Of a stretch of 43,752 nt of DNA, positions 10,704 through 18,706 are shown in pieces; within the stretch, counting starts at the first letter, position 1; each line of letters opens with the position of its first letter. The translations under genes were made by a program, and so were the position numbers. This DNA comes from Phenylobacterium sp. (GTDB lineage: Bacteria; Pseudomonadota; Alphaproteobacteria; Caulobacterales; Caulobacteraceae), in NCBI RefSeq assembly GCF_004799515.1, contig NZ_SSMX01000039.1:1-43752 (forward strand), read 5' to 3'. Under the pieces are notes generated by a model. It saw only the letters and a list, made by a program, of their open reading frames with translations, did no database searches and had not been told where the DNA came from.

Positions 10704-11627
10704 ATGCTGTTCGCCCCGCTTTTCGCCCTCGCCCTGGCGGCCCAGGCGCCCACCGCGGCGGCGGACACGCCGGCTTCCCAGCCGGCCATGGCGCCGGCCA
10801 GTTTGCCGATGGCGCAGCAGTTCGACCTGGCGTCGAAGATCACCGGGCGGACCTACCGCATCTACATCTCCCGGCCGACCGGCCCGCCACCCAAGGGCGG
10901 CTATCCGGTCATCTATGTGCTGGACGGCGACATGGCCTTTCCCACCGCCGCCGCGCAGGTCCTGCTGGGCGCGATCGGCGGGCGCCCGCAGGCCATCGTG
11001 GTCGGGATCGCCTACCCCAACGTCATGGCCACCATGACGCTGCGCAACCGCGATCTGACCCCTTGGCCCCCGGACGCCGCCATGTTGCAGCCGGGAGAGA
11101 AGGCGGACGACTACGGCGGCGCCGACGCCTTCCATCGCGCCATGATGGAGGAGCTCCGGCCGATCGTCGCCAGGACCTACCCGGTCGATCCCGCCAACCA
11201 GACCCTGATGGGCTATTCCTACGGCGGCCTCTTCACCCTGCACGTCCTCTTCCATCACCCGGAGGCTTATCGGACCTATGTCGCCGGCAGCCCCTCGATC
11301 TGGTTCAACGGCCGAGAACTCCTGAAGAGCGAGGCGGCGTTCACGGGGGCCGTGCGCGCGGGCAAGGTCGCGCCGCGCGTGCTGATCACGTCGGACAGCT
11401 GGGAGCAGGCGGCGGAGTCTCCCGACGTTCCCGCCTCGGGCAAGGCGCGCGCCGATGTGCTCAAGATGATGAATGACGATCGCATGGTCGACCTGGCCAC
11501 CCGGCTGCAGGCCTTGAAGGGGCCGCCGGGTTACAGGGTCCAGTACGCCCTCTTCCCGCGGGAAACCCACAACAGCGGCATCCCGGCGTCGACCAGCCGG
11601 GGCGTGGCGTTCTCCGTCCTGCCCTGA
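10704..11627 (+). CDS. Exported alpha/beta-hydrolase esterase (putative esterase / IroE-like)
   Basis: A 307-residue enzyme of the esterase D/IroE-type alpha/beta hydrolase group (PF00756). The signal peptide MLFAPLFALALAAQAPTAAA predicts periplasmic export. The nucleophile elbow GYSYGG contains S172; the conserved VIYVLDGD strand at 69-76 and a late His in PRETHNSGIP complete the usual triad set, with an Asp in the ITSDSW region a likely third member. Homologues cleave carboxyl or siderophore (enterobactin-type) esters, but no siderophore gene is nearby, so the substrate is open. ATG 10704 is chosen over in-frame TTG 10665/ATG 10671 because GGAGG (10695-10699) precedes it and it begins exactly at the signal peptide. 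It lies 78 bp after the 2OG oxygenase gene; a small hairpin (ATCGCC/GGCGAT, 10637-10651) lies between them. Confidence 0.85.
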   Translation: MLFAPLFALALAAQAPTAAADTPASQPAMAPASLPMAQQFDLASKITGRTYRIYISRPTGPPPKGGYPVIYVLDGDMAFPTAAAQVLLGAIGGRPQAIVVGIAYPNVMATMTLRNRDLTPWPPDAAMLQPGEKADDYGGADAFHRAMMEELRPIVARTYPVDPANQTLMGYSYGGLFTLHVLFHHPEAYRTYVAGSPSIWFNGRELLKSEAAFTGAVRAGKVAPRVLITSDSWEQAAESPDVPASGKARADVLKMMNDDRMVDLATRLQALKGPPGYRVQYALFPRETHNSGIPASTSRGVAFSVLP

Positions 11628-11711
11628 GGGCCAAGCGCGCCGATCTTAACCCTCAGGCAGGCGACGCACCCTTAGGGTCAACGCGACATCCTTAACGGGA
11701 AGACGCGCGCG

Positions 11712-13823
11712 ATGCTCATTCGCCGATCCACCTACATCCACCTGACGCCACTGGGCGAAGACCGGGTGCTGATCGTCCATGCGCTCACCCACCTGCGCTT
11801 GGTGATCGACGCCGAGGTGGCCGGCATCGTCGACTGGTTCGGCGCGCCGCGCGACATGCCGGGCGACCTGGCCCAACTCCGCGCCACGCTCTCCATCGAC
11901 GCCGACACCTTGGCCGGCTGCCTGGCCAGCCTGATGGAGCGCGGGGTGCTGACCGACCTCGATCCGGCCGGCGAGGCCGCCGCCATAGCGCAGAAGCTCA
12001 ACGACCTGCACGGCCGCGATCCCGGCGAGGCGCTGGACCAGCTGCGCCGGACGGCCGGCGAAGGCGCCAATCCCTACTGGTCGGTGACCCGGGCCCTGGG
12101 GCCCGGCGACCTCGGCGGACCCAAGACGCACCGCTGGGACGTGCTGCTGTTCGGCGACTGCGATCTGCAGATGGAGGCCGACTTCCTACGCCGCGAGGCC
12201 GCCGCCCGCGACGTCGACCTACGCGTCGCCGCGAGCTTCCCCGACGACCTGCGCCTGGCCGCCGAGCGGCCGCACCAGGCGATCCTGATCGGCGCCCTGC
12301 GCTCGCGTCACCTGGTGGCCAAGGGATCGCCCGCCGACCACGGCGGCGATCCCACTGCCGTCTACCTGGCAGAGGCCAAGCATATCGTTGAGGGCCTGCG
12401 CGCCCACTCCAACGCGCCGATCCTGATCGACGCCCTGCCCGAGCCTACCGTCCAGCCCCTGGGCTTCGCCGATCGCGGCCCATTCAGCCACCGCAACCGC
12501 TTCCGCCTCCTGAACCACGGCCTGGAGGCGCTCGCCCTCCAGTACAGCGGGGTCCACGTCGTCGACGTCGCCTCAGCCGTGGCCGCCGAGGGCGCAGCCG
12601 GCCTGCTGGACGACAGCCTCGTCGGCTTCACCCACTTCGGCTCGCCCGGCTGGATGCTGCAGCGGCCCGCCGTCGAGCTGGAGGCCGTTCACGGCCTTTT
12701 CCCCGACACCGCCCCGCTGGCAGCCCTGGTCGGCCCCGACCTCTACCGGCGCGAGGCGGTGGTGGCGAAGGCCCACATGGACCTGCTCAGCGTGGTCATG
12801 GGCCTCGGCCGCAAGAAGTGCGTCATCCTCGACCTCGACGGGACCCTGTGGCCTGGGGTCCTGGCGGAGACCGGCGCGCCCTTCGCCTGGACGCCGGAGA
12901 TCAGCGGCCACAACTCCTACATCGGACTCTATTTCGGCCTGCACGAGGCCTGCCTGGCGCTGAAGAAGCGCGGCATCCTGCTGGCCTGCGTCAGCAAGAA
13001 CGACGAGGCCCTGGTCCGCGAACTCTGGAAGTATCCCGACCACTATCCGCGCGAGCGCCTGCTGACCCCCGACGACTTTGTCACCTGGCGGGTGAACTGG
13101 CAGGACAAGCCCACGAACATCGCCTCCATCGCCGACGAACTGGGCTTCGCGCTGGACGCCTTCGCCTTCGTCGACGACCACCCGGTGGAGCGCGAGCGCG
13201 TGCGCCAGGCCCTGCCGCAGGTGGATGTGCTGGGCGAAGACCCCTTTGCGATCCGCCGCATCCTGCTCACCGATCCGCGATTCCAGGTGCTGAAGGTCAC
13301 CGAGGAGAGCGCGGCGCGCACCGACCTCGTGAAGGCCCAGCTCTCCCGCGAACGCGGCCTGGCGGCCGGCGGCGACGACTTCCTGGCCTCGCTGGAGGTT
13401 GTCACCGCCTTCGAGCGGCCCACCGATCCGGCGACACTCTCGCGGGTGGCCGAGCTCTTCCAGCGCACCACCCAGTTCAACACCACCGGCCGCACCTATT
13501 CGGAAAGCGAGCTGGCCCGCCACGCCCAGGCGGGGAACGTCTTCGTCGCCCACTGCCGCGACCGCTTCGGCGACTACGGCCTGGTGGCCGCCGCCGTGGC
13601 CGAGGGCTCCGAGATCGCCGCCTTCGCCATGAGCTGCCGGGTGATCGGCCTGAAGGTCGAGCACGGCTTTCTGGGCTTCATCCTCGACGCCCTGGCCGAC
13701 CGCCACGCCGAGGTGCTCGCCCAAATCCTGGAGACCCCAAGGAACGGCCCCGTCCGCCACCTCTACGCCGACAACGGCTTCGAACAGGCGGACGGCGTGT
13801 GGCGGCGCGCGCTGATCAAATAA
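11712..13823 (+). CDS. FkbH-like HAD-IIIC protein with unusual N-terminal domain and C-terminal GNAT-like domain
   Basis: A 703-residue multidomain protein. Residues 1-110 form a small domain with PqqD/RRE-like character (a beta-strand pair, then helices: HLTPLGEDRVLIVHALTHL, VIDAEVAGIVDWFG). About 140-345 resemble the SGNH-hydrolase-like region of FkbH proteins (DVLLFGDCDLQMEADFL at the start). The HAD domain begins at 369 with CVILDLDGTLWPG (nucleophile D374, acid/base D376) and includes CVSKNDEALV and FAFVDDHPVERE. The last 150 residues are GNAT-like (FGDYGLVAAAVAEG). Known FkbH proteins load glyceryl groups onto acyl carrier proteins or act in polysaccharide and natural-product pathways; no carrier protein or synthase adjoins this gene, so the role is unknown. 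ATG 11712 has GGGAAG 9 nt upstream. A palindromic repeat begins immediately after the TAA stop. Confidence 0.83.
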   Translation: MLIRRSTYIHLTPLGEDRVLIVHALTHLRLVIDAEVAGIVDWFGAPRDMPGDLAQLRATLSIDADTLAGCLASLMERGVLTDLDPAGEAAAIAQKLNDLHGRDPGEALDQLRRTAGEGANPYWSVTRALGPGDLGGPKTHRWDVLLFGDCDLQMEADFLRREAAARDVDLRVAASFPDDLRLAAERPHQAILIGALRSRHLVAKGSPADHGGDPTAVYLAEAKHIVEGLRAHSNAPILIDALPEPTVQPLGFADRGPFSHRNRFRLLNHGLEALALQYSGVHVVDVASAVAAEGAAGLLDDSLVGFTHFGSPGWMLQRPAVELEAVHGLFPDTAPLAALVGPDLYRREAVVAKAHMDLLSVVMGLGRKKCVILDLDGTLWPGVLAETGAPFAWTPEISGHNSYIGLYFGLHEACLALKKRGILLACVSKNDEALVRELWKYPDHYPRERLLTPDDFVTWRVNWQDKPTNIASIADELGFALDAFAFVDDHPVERERVRQALPQVDVLGEDPFAIRRILLTDPRFQVLKVTEESAARTDLVKAQLSRERGLAAGGDDFLASLEVVTAFERPTDPATLSRVAELFQRTTQFNTTGRTYSESELARHAQAGNVFVAHCRDRFGDYGLVAAAVAEGSEIAAFAMSCRVIGLKVEHGFLGFILDALADRHAEVLAQILETPRNGPVRHLYADNGFEQADGVWRRALIK

Positions 13824-13936
13824 CCCTCCCCGCCCGTCCCGGCGAAAGCCGGGATCCATACGGCGGCAAGATTCAGCGTCCGAGATTAAAACCAGACTCA
13901 GCTTGGATCCCGGCTTTCGCCGGGACGGGCGGAGGG
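13824..13936. repeat. REP-like palindromic intergenic element, probable two-way terminator
   Basis: Two 29-nt arms match perfectly as inverted repeats: 13830-13858 and 13904-13932 (arm 2 begins TGGATCCCGGCTTTCGCCGG). Past a 2-nt gap the match continues into flanking CCCT/AGGG. Each arm also contains its own hairpin (CCCGGC/GCCGGG around GAAA/TTTC). It starts at the base after the FkbH stop codon and ends 5 bp before the stop of the convergent GMC gene, so it can terminate both transcripts. The core sequence resembles dispersed repeats I recall from Caulobacter/Phenylobacterium genomes; copy number cannot be seen here. Confidence 0.85.
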
Positions 13937-13941
13937 AGAAA

Positions 13942-15600
13942 TCAAGCCGCTACCCTCCCATCCTCATAGACCGGCGCGTCCTCCGCCGGCAGGAAGGCCC
14001 GGCCGCGGATGGCGTCGGCGATCTTCTCGGCGATCATGATGGTGGGGGCGTTGGTGTTGCCGCCCACCAGGGTCGGCATGACCGAGGCGTCGACCACCCG
14101 CAGACCGGCCAGGCCCTGGACCCGGCACTCGGCGTCCACCACCGCCATCGGATCGCCTTGCGCGCCCATGCGGCAGGTGCCCACCGGGTGGTAGATCGTC
14201 TCGGCGGAGCGCTTGATCCAGGCGTCGATCTCCGCATCGGTCTGAACCGCCGCGCCGGGCGCGTATTCCTCGGCGCGGTAGGGATCGAGCGCGGACTGCT
14301 CAGCCACCTTGCGCATCATCTTGACGCCCTCGCGGATCGCGCGGCGGTCCTCCTCGGTGGCCAGGTAGTTGGCGAAGATCGCCGGATCGGCCAGCGGATC
14401 GGCGGACTTCAAGCCCACATGGCCGCGGGATTCGGGCCGCAACTGGCAGACGTGGAAGGTGAAGCCGTCCTTTTCGACGGCGACCTTGCCGTGGTCCTGC
14501 ATGATCGCCAGCACCGTGTGGATCTGCAGGTCCGGCCGGTCCAGGTCAGGCCGCGAGCGCAGGAAGGCGCCGGATTCCAGGAAGTTCTGCCGGCCGGGCC
14601 CCTTGCCGAACAGCATGTAGCTCAGGCCCACGCCCAGGGTCTTGATCAGGCCCTTGCGCATCGAATAGGCGGTGATCGGCTTGGGGCAGACCCAGCTCAG
14701 GCAGACGTCCACGTGGTCCTGCAGGTTGGCGCCGACGCCTTTCAGCGCCTTGACCACCTTGATGCCGTGCGCCGACAGCTCCTCGGGATCGCCGATGCCC
14801 GACAGCTGCAGGATGTGCGGCGACTGAACCGCGCCGGCGCAGAGCAACACCTCGGCGTCGGCCTGGACGATGCGCCGTGTCCCGGTCTTGTCGTCGTGGA
14901 TCTCGACGCCGACAGCCCGGCCGTCCTCGACCACGATGCGGGTGGTGCGCACCCCGGTCAGGCAGGTCAGGTTCGGCCGGTCGAGCGCCGGGTGCAGGTA
15001 GCCCCGCGCCGCGCTCCACCGCTGCCCGTCGTGGATGGTCAGCTGATAGGGGCCGAAACCTTCCTGCTGGAAGCCGTTGAAATCCTTGGTCAGCGGATAG
15101 CCGGCCTGCGCGCCCGCCTCGATCGCCGCCGAATAGATCGGGTTGGCCGCCGAGGCCTTGGAGACCTTCAAGGGGCCAGAGCCGCCGTGCCAGGCGTCGC
15201 CGCCGCCCTCCAGGCTCTCCGACTTCTTGAAGTAGGGCAGCACGTCGGCGTAGCCCCAGCCCGGCAGGCCCATCTGCCGCCACTGGTCGTAGTCGCGCGC
15301 GTGGCCGCGGATGTAGATCATGCCGTTGATCGAGGACGAGCCGCCCCAGCCCTTGCCGCGCGGCCACCACAGCTTGCGGTCGTTGAGATGCGGCTCCGGC
15401 TCGGTCCAGAAGCCCCAGTTCTGCGGCCCCTCCTTGCTGATCAGCCCGCCGACCCCGGCCGGCATCTTGATCATCAGGGAGCTGTCCTTGCCGCCCGCCT
15501 CCAGCAGCAGCACCTGCTTGTCGGCGTCCTCGCTCAGCCGGTTGGCCAGCACGCAGCCCGCCGAACCCGCGCCGATGATGATGTAGTCGTAGCGTTCCAT
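13942..15600 (-). CDS. GMC-family FAD-dependent oxidoreductase (choline/alcohol dehydrogenase-like)
   Basis: A 552-residue flavoprotein that oxidises alcohols to aldehydes in the cytoplasm. FAD binding is shown by YIIIGAGSAGCVLANRL (GxGxxG at 10-15) with the acidic LLLEAGG after it, and by the GMC signature GKGWGGSSSINGMIYIRG. The catalytic region near the C-terminus has YHPVGTCRMG (active-site His) and GGNTNAPT (active-site Asn). Length and motifs match the BetA/AlkJ group; the exact substrate (choline, long-chain or polyethylene-glycol alcohols) is not determined, and no betaine genes adjoin it. ATG 15600 starts the nucleotide-binding strand directly. It is the last of four leftward genes and ends 5 bp from the palindromic repeat. 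A perfect inverted repeat lies 43 bp upstream of its start. Confidence 0.92.
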   Translation of the reverse strand: MERYDYIIIGAGSAGCVLANRLSEDADKQVLLLEAGGKDSSLMIKMPAGVGGLISKEGPQNWGFWTEPEPHLNDRKLWWPRGKGWGGSSSINGMIYIRGHARDYDQWRQMGLPGWGYADVLPYFKKSESLEGGGDAWHGGSGPLKVSKASAANPIYSAAIEAGAQAGYPLTKDFNGFQQEGFGPYQLTIHDGQRWSAARGYLHPALDRPNLTCLTGVRTTRIVVEDGRAVGVEIHDDKTGTRRIVQADAEVLLCAGAVQSPHILQLSGIGDPEELSAHGIKVVKALKGVGANLQDHVDVCLSWVCPKPITAYSMRKGLIKTLGVGLSYMLFGKGPGRQNFLESGAFLRSRPDLDRPDLQIHTVLAIMQDHGKVAVEKDGFTFHVCQLRPESRGHVGLKSADPLADPAIFANYLATEEDRRAIREGVKMMRKVAEQSALDPYRAEEYAPGAAVQTDAEIDAWIKRSAETIYHPVGTCRMGAQGDPMAVVDAECRVQGLAGLRVVDASVMPTLVGGNTNAPTIMIAEKIADAIRGRAFLPAEDAPVYEDGRVAA

Positions 15601-15642
15601 GGCCTGCCGCGCCGCTTCCCTGATCGTTGGTTAGTTGGCAGC

Positions 15643-15666
15643 GAACCTGACGCGAGCGTCAGGTTC
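15643..15666. repeat. Perfect 11-bp inverted repeat between DUF805 and GMC genes
   Basis: GAACCTGACGC (15643-15653) and GCGTCAGGTTC (15656-15666) form perfect 11-bp arms with a 2-nt spacer. On the minus strand it lies 20 bp after the DUF805 stop and 43 bp before the GMC start. There is no T-run after it, so it is either a factor-dependent or weak terminator for the upstream gene or an operator for the GMC gene. The sequence alone does not decide. Confidence 0.6.
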
Positions 15667-15686
15667 TGGCAAGCGTTGCTGGGCGT

Positions 15687-16178
15687 TCAGGCGAACGCTT
15701 CCTGCGGCGCCCGCGCTAAGGGGTCCTCGCCGTATTTGTTCGGCCCCTTCGTCCCCGGCATGCAGCCGATCTCCACAAAGCCCCACAGCAAGAACGGCAG
15801 GCTCAGCAAAGCGAGCATGCCTGAGAATGCACCGGCGTCACCGGAGCCGCTGGGCCGTCCCGCTTCCGCTAGCGTGAGTAGAAGTCCGGGAATGCCCACA
15901 AAGAGCAACAGCCACCAAGCTGATTTGTCCCGGTCATCCAGGCGGCGCGCAGCGTTCGCCACGATGGCTACGAAAAGCGCGACTAGAAATGGCAGGCTGA
16001 GCAGGCCAAGCAGGCCCGTTACCACTACGGCCATGGCGCCTTCCCCGAAGATGCTGCGGACCGCCGTCAACACCATCGACCAGGCGATGATGATCCCCCA
16101 GAACGCCCCAACGAACAGCCAATAGCGCGCCCGGTTCGTCCGACCTCGAAACGACAAATAAGACAGCAACCCCTTCAT
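15687..16178 (-). CDS. DUF805 family inner-membrane protein
   Basis: A 163-residue small membrane protein. It starts with the DUF805 pattern LLSYLSFRGRTNRARYW, has about four hydrophobic segments (roughly residues 22-42, 50-74, 88-104, 121-140), the conserved NAARRLDDRDKSAWWLLL motif between the second and third, and ends with GCMPGTKGPNKYGEDPL, the family's C-terminal signature. The function of DUF805 proteins is unknown. ATG 16178 was chosen over a GTG at 16190; a GAGG lies unusually close to the ATG, and neither start has ideal spacing. It sits 68 bp downstream of the enoyl-CoA hydratase gene on the same strand. Confidence 0.85.
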   Translation of the reverse strand: MKGLLSYLSFRGRTNRARYWLFVGAFWGIIIAWSMVLTAVRSIFGEGAMAVVVTGLLGLLSLPFLVALFVAIVANAARRLDDRDKSAWWLLLFVGIPGLLLTLAEAGRPSGSGDAGAFSGMLALLSLPFLLWGFVEIGCMPGTKGPNKYGEDPLARAPQEAFA

Positions 16179-16246
16179 GCCTCGCCCCACAGCACAGCTT
16201 GAGGCGGCAGAATGATCTCCTTTTGTTCACGCCGTCAAGGCCGTGG

Positions 16247-17029
16247 TCACCGCCCCTTCCACTGTGGCGGCCGCTTCTGCGCGAACGCCATCGGACCCTC
16301 CACGAAGTCCTCGCTGCGGTACAGCGCCGCCACCGCCGGATAGCGGTTCTGGCCCTTGATCGCCGCCTCCAGCGAGGGCTCGTCCAGACCCTGGTAGACC
16401 GCCTGCTTCGAGGCGCGGATCGACATCGGCGACAGCTCGCAGATCTGCGCGGCCCAGCGCCTGGCCGACGCCATCAGCTCGCCAGGGGCCGTCACCTCGT
16501 TGACGAAACCCAGCTCCAGGCCCTCCGCCGCAGAAACACGCCGCCCTGTCAGGATCATGCCCATGGCCCGCTTGGCGCCGATGGCGCGCGGCAGCCGGTG
16601 CAGGCCGCCCGCCAGGGCCGCCAGCCCCACCCGCGGCTCCGGCAGGGCGAAGACCGCGGCCTCGGACGCAACGATCACGTCGCAGGCCAGCGCGATCTCG
16701 AAGCCGCCGCCCATGGCCACCCCGTTCACCGCCGCGATCAACGGCTTGGTCAGGTCGAAGCGCAGCGTCAGCCCCGCGAACCCCGACGGCGGCGACTGCA
16801 TCGCCCCGCCGCCCGCCTGGTGCTTCAGGTCGTTGCCGGCGGAGAACGCCCGCTCGCCCGCCCCGGTGACGATCGCCACCCACTGCCCGGGATCGGCCGA
16901 GAAGGCGTCGAACGCCTCGGCCAGTTCGAAGTGCGCCGGCGAGTGCAGCGCGTTCATCACCTCCGGCCGGTTCAGCGTCACCGTCGTGACCGGCCCCTCG
17001 CGCGCGACCGTGATGAACTCATAGGCCAT
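16247..17029 (-). CDS. Enoyl-CoA hydratase/isomerase (crotonase family)
   Basis: A 260-residue crotonase-fold enzyme acting on enoyl-CoA thioesters in beta-oxidation or a related pathway. The oxyanion-hole segments AFSAGNDLK (61-69) and VAMGGGFEIALACD (104-117) are present. The two catalytic acids of true hydratases are both kept: E111 (GGGFE) and E131 (LPEPRVG), so water addition to trans-2-enoyl-CoA is plausible. ATG 17029 is preceded by GGGAGG with 5 nt spacing. It lies 23 bp downstream of the gamma-carbonic-anhydrase-like gene on the same strand, probably one transcript. The exact acyl chain is unknown; such stand-alone copies are often annotated simply as ECH. Confidence 0.92.
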   Translation of the reverse strand: MAYEFITVAREGPVTTVTLNRPEVMNALHSPAHFELAEAFDAFSADPGQWVAIVTGAGERAFSAGNDLKHQAGGGAMQSPPSGFAGLTLRFDLTKPLIAAVNGVAMGGGFEIALACDVIVASEAAVFALPEPRVGLAALAGGLHRLPRAIGAKRAMGMILTGRRVSAAEGLELGFVNEVTAPGELMASARRWAAQICELSPMSIRASKQAVYQGLDEPSLEAAIKGQNRYPAVAALYRSEDFVEGPMAFAQKRPPQWKGR

Positions 17030-17052
17030 GGTGTCCTCCCGTTTTTCTTATC

Positions 17053-17580
17053 TCAGACCTCTTTTAGCTCCCGCCGATAGCGCTTCCAGTTCTCGACGTA
17101 GTGCGCCGCGCCGCCGGCCAGCATCATCGCCTGCTCGGGGCTGATCTCGCGGACCACCTTGCCGGGCGCGCCCATGACGAGCGAGTTGTCCGGGATCTCC
17201 TTGCCCTCGGTGATCAGGCAGTTGGCGCCGATCAGGCAGTTCTTCCCGATCCGCGCCCCGTTCAGGACGATGGAGCCGATGCCCACCAGGGAATTGTCGC
17301 CGATCGTGCAGCCGTGCAGCATCACCATGTGGCCCACGGTCACATTGGCCCCGATGGTCAGCGGCGAGCCCGAGTCGGTGTGCAGCACGCTGCCGTCCTG
17401 CACATTGGACCCCTCGCCCACCACGATCGGGTCGTTGTCGCCTCGCAAGGTCGCGCCCCACCAGACGGACGCGTTCTTCTTGAGAAGCACTCGTCCCATC
17501 ACCGCGGCGGTCGGCGCAATCCAGTATTCGTCATCGTTTGGTAATTCAGGCATCACATTGCCTAAGTTATAGACACTCAT
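17053..17580 (-). CDS. Gamma-class carbonic anhydrase-like hexapeptide-repeat protein
   Basis: A 175-residue left-handed beta-helix protein of the gamma-carbonic anhydrase/YrdA/PaaY group. Hexapeptide repeats run from about 25 to 140 (for example VVGEGS, TIGANV, RIGKNC). Three histidines at the expected zinc positions are visible: H67 (VLHTD), H84 (VGHMVM) and H89 (MLHGC). ATG 17580 is chosen because GAGG sits 7 nt upstream; a GTG two codons earlier is less well placed. Many family members bind zinc without strong anhydrase activity, and PaaY relatives act as thioesterases, so the enzymatic role is uncertain. The 23-bp gap to the enoyl-CoA hydratase gene suggests a CoA-linked job, which is an inference from context. 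Confidence 0.9.
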   Translation of the reverse strand: MSVYNLGNVMPELPNDDEYWIAPTAAVMGRVLLKKNASVWWGATLRGDNDPIVVGEGSNVQDGSVLHTDSGSPLTIGANVTVGHMVMLHGCTIGDNSLVGIGSIVLNGARIGKNCLIGANCLITEGKEIPDNSLVMGAPGKVVREISPEQAMMLAGGAAHYVENWKRYRRELKEV

Positions 17581-17639
17581 CCGCACACCTCGTTTCTTGC
17601 GACAAACCGCGCATTTAAGATTCCGGAAACCAAGCTAGG

Positions 17640-17886
17640 CTCATTCTAGTCGGGCGATTCGAGGGGGCGATAGCCTTCCCGAAGTCCGCTGCGGGCCGGC
17701 TCACTCGGTTCGTAACTCGCGCTGGACGGAGTTGATGGCGCTGAGCGTGTTGTCACCCCGGGTCTTCGGATCCGGACCGGCTTCTCCGGGCGATCCACCC
17801 GGACTTCCGCTGGGCCGCGCAGGCCGCCGGCTTCGATTCATCCCCGACCAACCAAGGGCGCTCCACTGCGGAGACGCCCTTTTTTC
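17640..17886 (+). ncRNA. Candidate structured small RNA or phoH leader (novel, unnamed)
   Basis: The 342-bp gap between the gamma-CA and phoH genes has no convincing coding frame but clear RNA-like structure on the plus strand. There is a 7-bp hairpin closed by a C(UUCG)G tetraloop (17758-17775), a 6-bp hairpin TCCGGG/CCCGGA with a 7-nt loop (17785-17803), and a rho-independent terminator (17854-17886). The terminator ends 36 bp before the phoH ATG and is on the same strand, so it stops either a separate small RNA or an attenuated leader. The left boundary is a guess; no good promoter was recognised. It does not match tmRNA, SRP RNA or RNase P RNA motifs that I know. A further CCCCG/CGGGG hairpin (17890-17906) lies right before the phoH ribosome-binding site. 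Confidence 0.5.
17854..17886 (+). terminator. Rho-independent terminator upstream of phoH
   Basis: AAGGGCG (17854-17860) pairs with CGCCCTT (17875-17881), CTCC (17861-17864) pairs with GGAG (17870-17873), and a run of six T follows (17880-17885). Stem plus T-tract is a classic intrinsic terminator reading rightward. It stands in front of, not behind, the nearest rightward gene. Confidence 0.85.
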
Positions 17887-17922
17887 TTGCCCCGCATTCC
17901 ACGGGGTCCACGGAGGCTTTTC

Positions 17923-18684
17923 ATGACCAAGCGAGCCCTGAAGCGCCAGCTGCGCGAAGGCGCGTTCGACGCCGGCCAGTTCTCCGGTGACGACAAGATC
18001 CGTCGGCTGCCCGTCGACAGGGGCTGGTCGCCCCTGGCCTCCAACGACGAGCGCGACCAGGCCTACCTCAAGACCATCAAGGCCAAGTCGTCCGGCCAGC
18101 AGGAGCTCATCGACGCCATCGACGCCAAGAACCTGGTCATGGCGCTGGGTCCGGCCGGCACCGGCAAGACCTACCTGGCCATCGCCAAGGCGGTGGAAGC
18201 TCTGGAATCCGGCTCGGTCGGCCGCATCGTCCTGTCACGCCCCGCGGTTGAGGCCGGCGAGAGCATCGGCTTCCTGCCCGGTGACGCGGAGGACAAGCTC
18301 GCCCCCTATCTGCGCCCGCTCTACGACGCGCTTTCCGACCGGCTTTCCATGAAGCGGGTCCGCGCGCTGATGGCCGAGGGCGCCATCGAGATCGCCCCGG
18401 TCGGCTTCATGCGCGGCCGCACGCTGAACAACGCCTTCGTGGTCATCGACGAGGCGCAGAACTGCACCTACACCCAGCTGAAGATGCTGCTGACCCGCCT
18501 GGGCTGGCACTCCACCATGGTGGTCACCGGCGACCCCGACCAGTCGGACCTGCTGCCGGAGTTCTCCGGCCTCGGCCCTGTCGCCACTAGGTTGGAAGCC
18601 GTCCCCAACATCGCCGTCGTCCGCCTGGCCGACCGCGACATCGTCCGCCACCCGCTGGTCGCCGAGATGCTGGGCGTCCTTTAG
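17923..18684 (+). CDS. phoH: PhoH-family ATPase
   Basis: A 253-residue P-loop ATPase. Walker A is GPAGTGKT (76-83), Walker B FVVIDEAQN (172-180), followed by VTGDPDQSDL (201-210), the PhoH sensor-type motif. The N-terminus (1-60) is short and basic and lacks the KH-like extension of the YbeZ group; the ybeY gene that normally follows ybeZ is absent. Family members are predicted RNA helicases/ATPases linked to RNA metabolism and phosphate stress, with poorly known roles. ATG 17923 has CGGAGG 7 nt upstream. A strong terminator lies just upstream, so expression may be set by read-through or a promoter in the short remaining spacer. It ends 34 bp before the stop of the convergent S41 peptidase gene, with a GC-rich hairpin between. 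Confidence 0.92.
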   Translation: MTKRALKRQLREGAFDAGQFSGDDKIRRLPVDRGWSPLASNDERDQAYLKTIKAKSSGQQELIDAIDAKNLVMALGPAGTGKTYLAIAKAVEALESGSVGRIVLSRPAVEAGESIGFLPGDAEDKLAPYLRPLYDALSDRLSMKRVRALMAEGAIEIAPVGFMRGRTLNNAFVVIDEAQNCTYTQLKMLLTRLGWHSTMVVTGDPDQSDLLPEFSGLGPVATRLEAVPNIAVVRLADRDIVRHPLVAEMLGVL

Positions 18685-18706
18685 CCGCGTAAGCTGACAT
18701 CCAAGC

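Noticed and set aside
9519..11570. A 683-codon antisense frame across the 2OG oxygenase and esterase genes
   Set aside because: It crosses two well-supported genes and their gap and has shadow-type composition.
13824..13936. Phage or integron attachment site
   Set aside because: No integrase, tRNA gene or direct-repeat flanks are nearby; the symmetric palindrome between convergent genes fits a REP/terminator element better.
17640..17886. Identification of the pre-phoH structured region as tmRNA, SRP RNA, 6S or RNase P RNA
   Set aside because: A TTCGATTC string resembles a T-loop, but its flanks do not pair as a T-stem. No tag-coding sequence, SRP GGAA-loop motif or RNase P core was found.
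17732..17926. A 64-codon open frame before phoH as a small protein gene
   Set aside because: It runs through the rho-independent terminator and past the phoH start, with no ribosome-binding site or coding-like composition.
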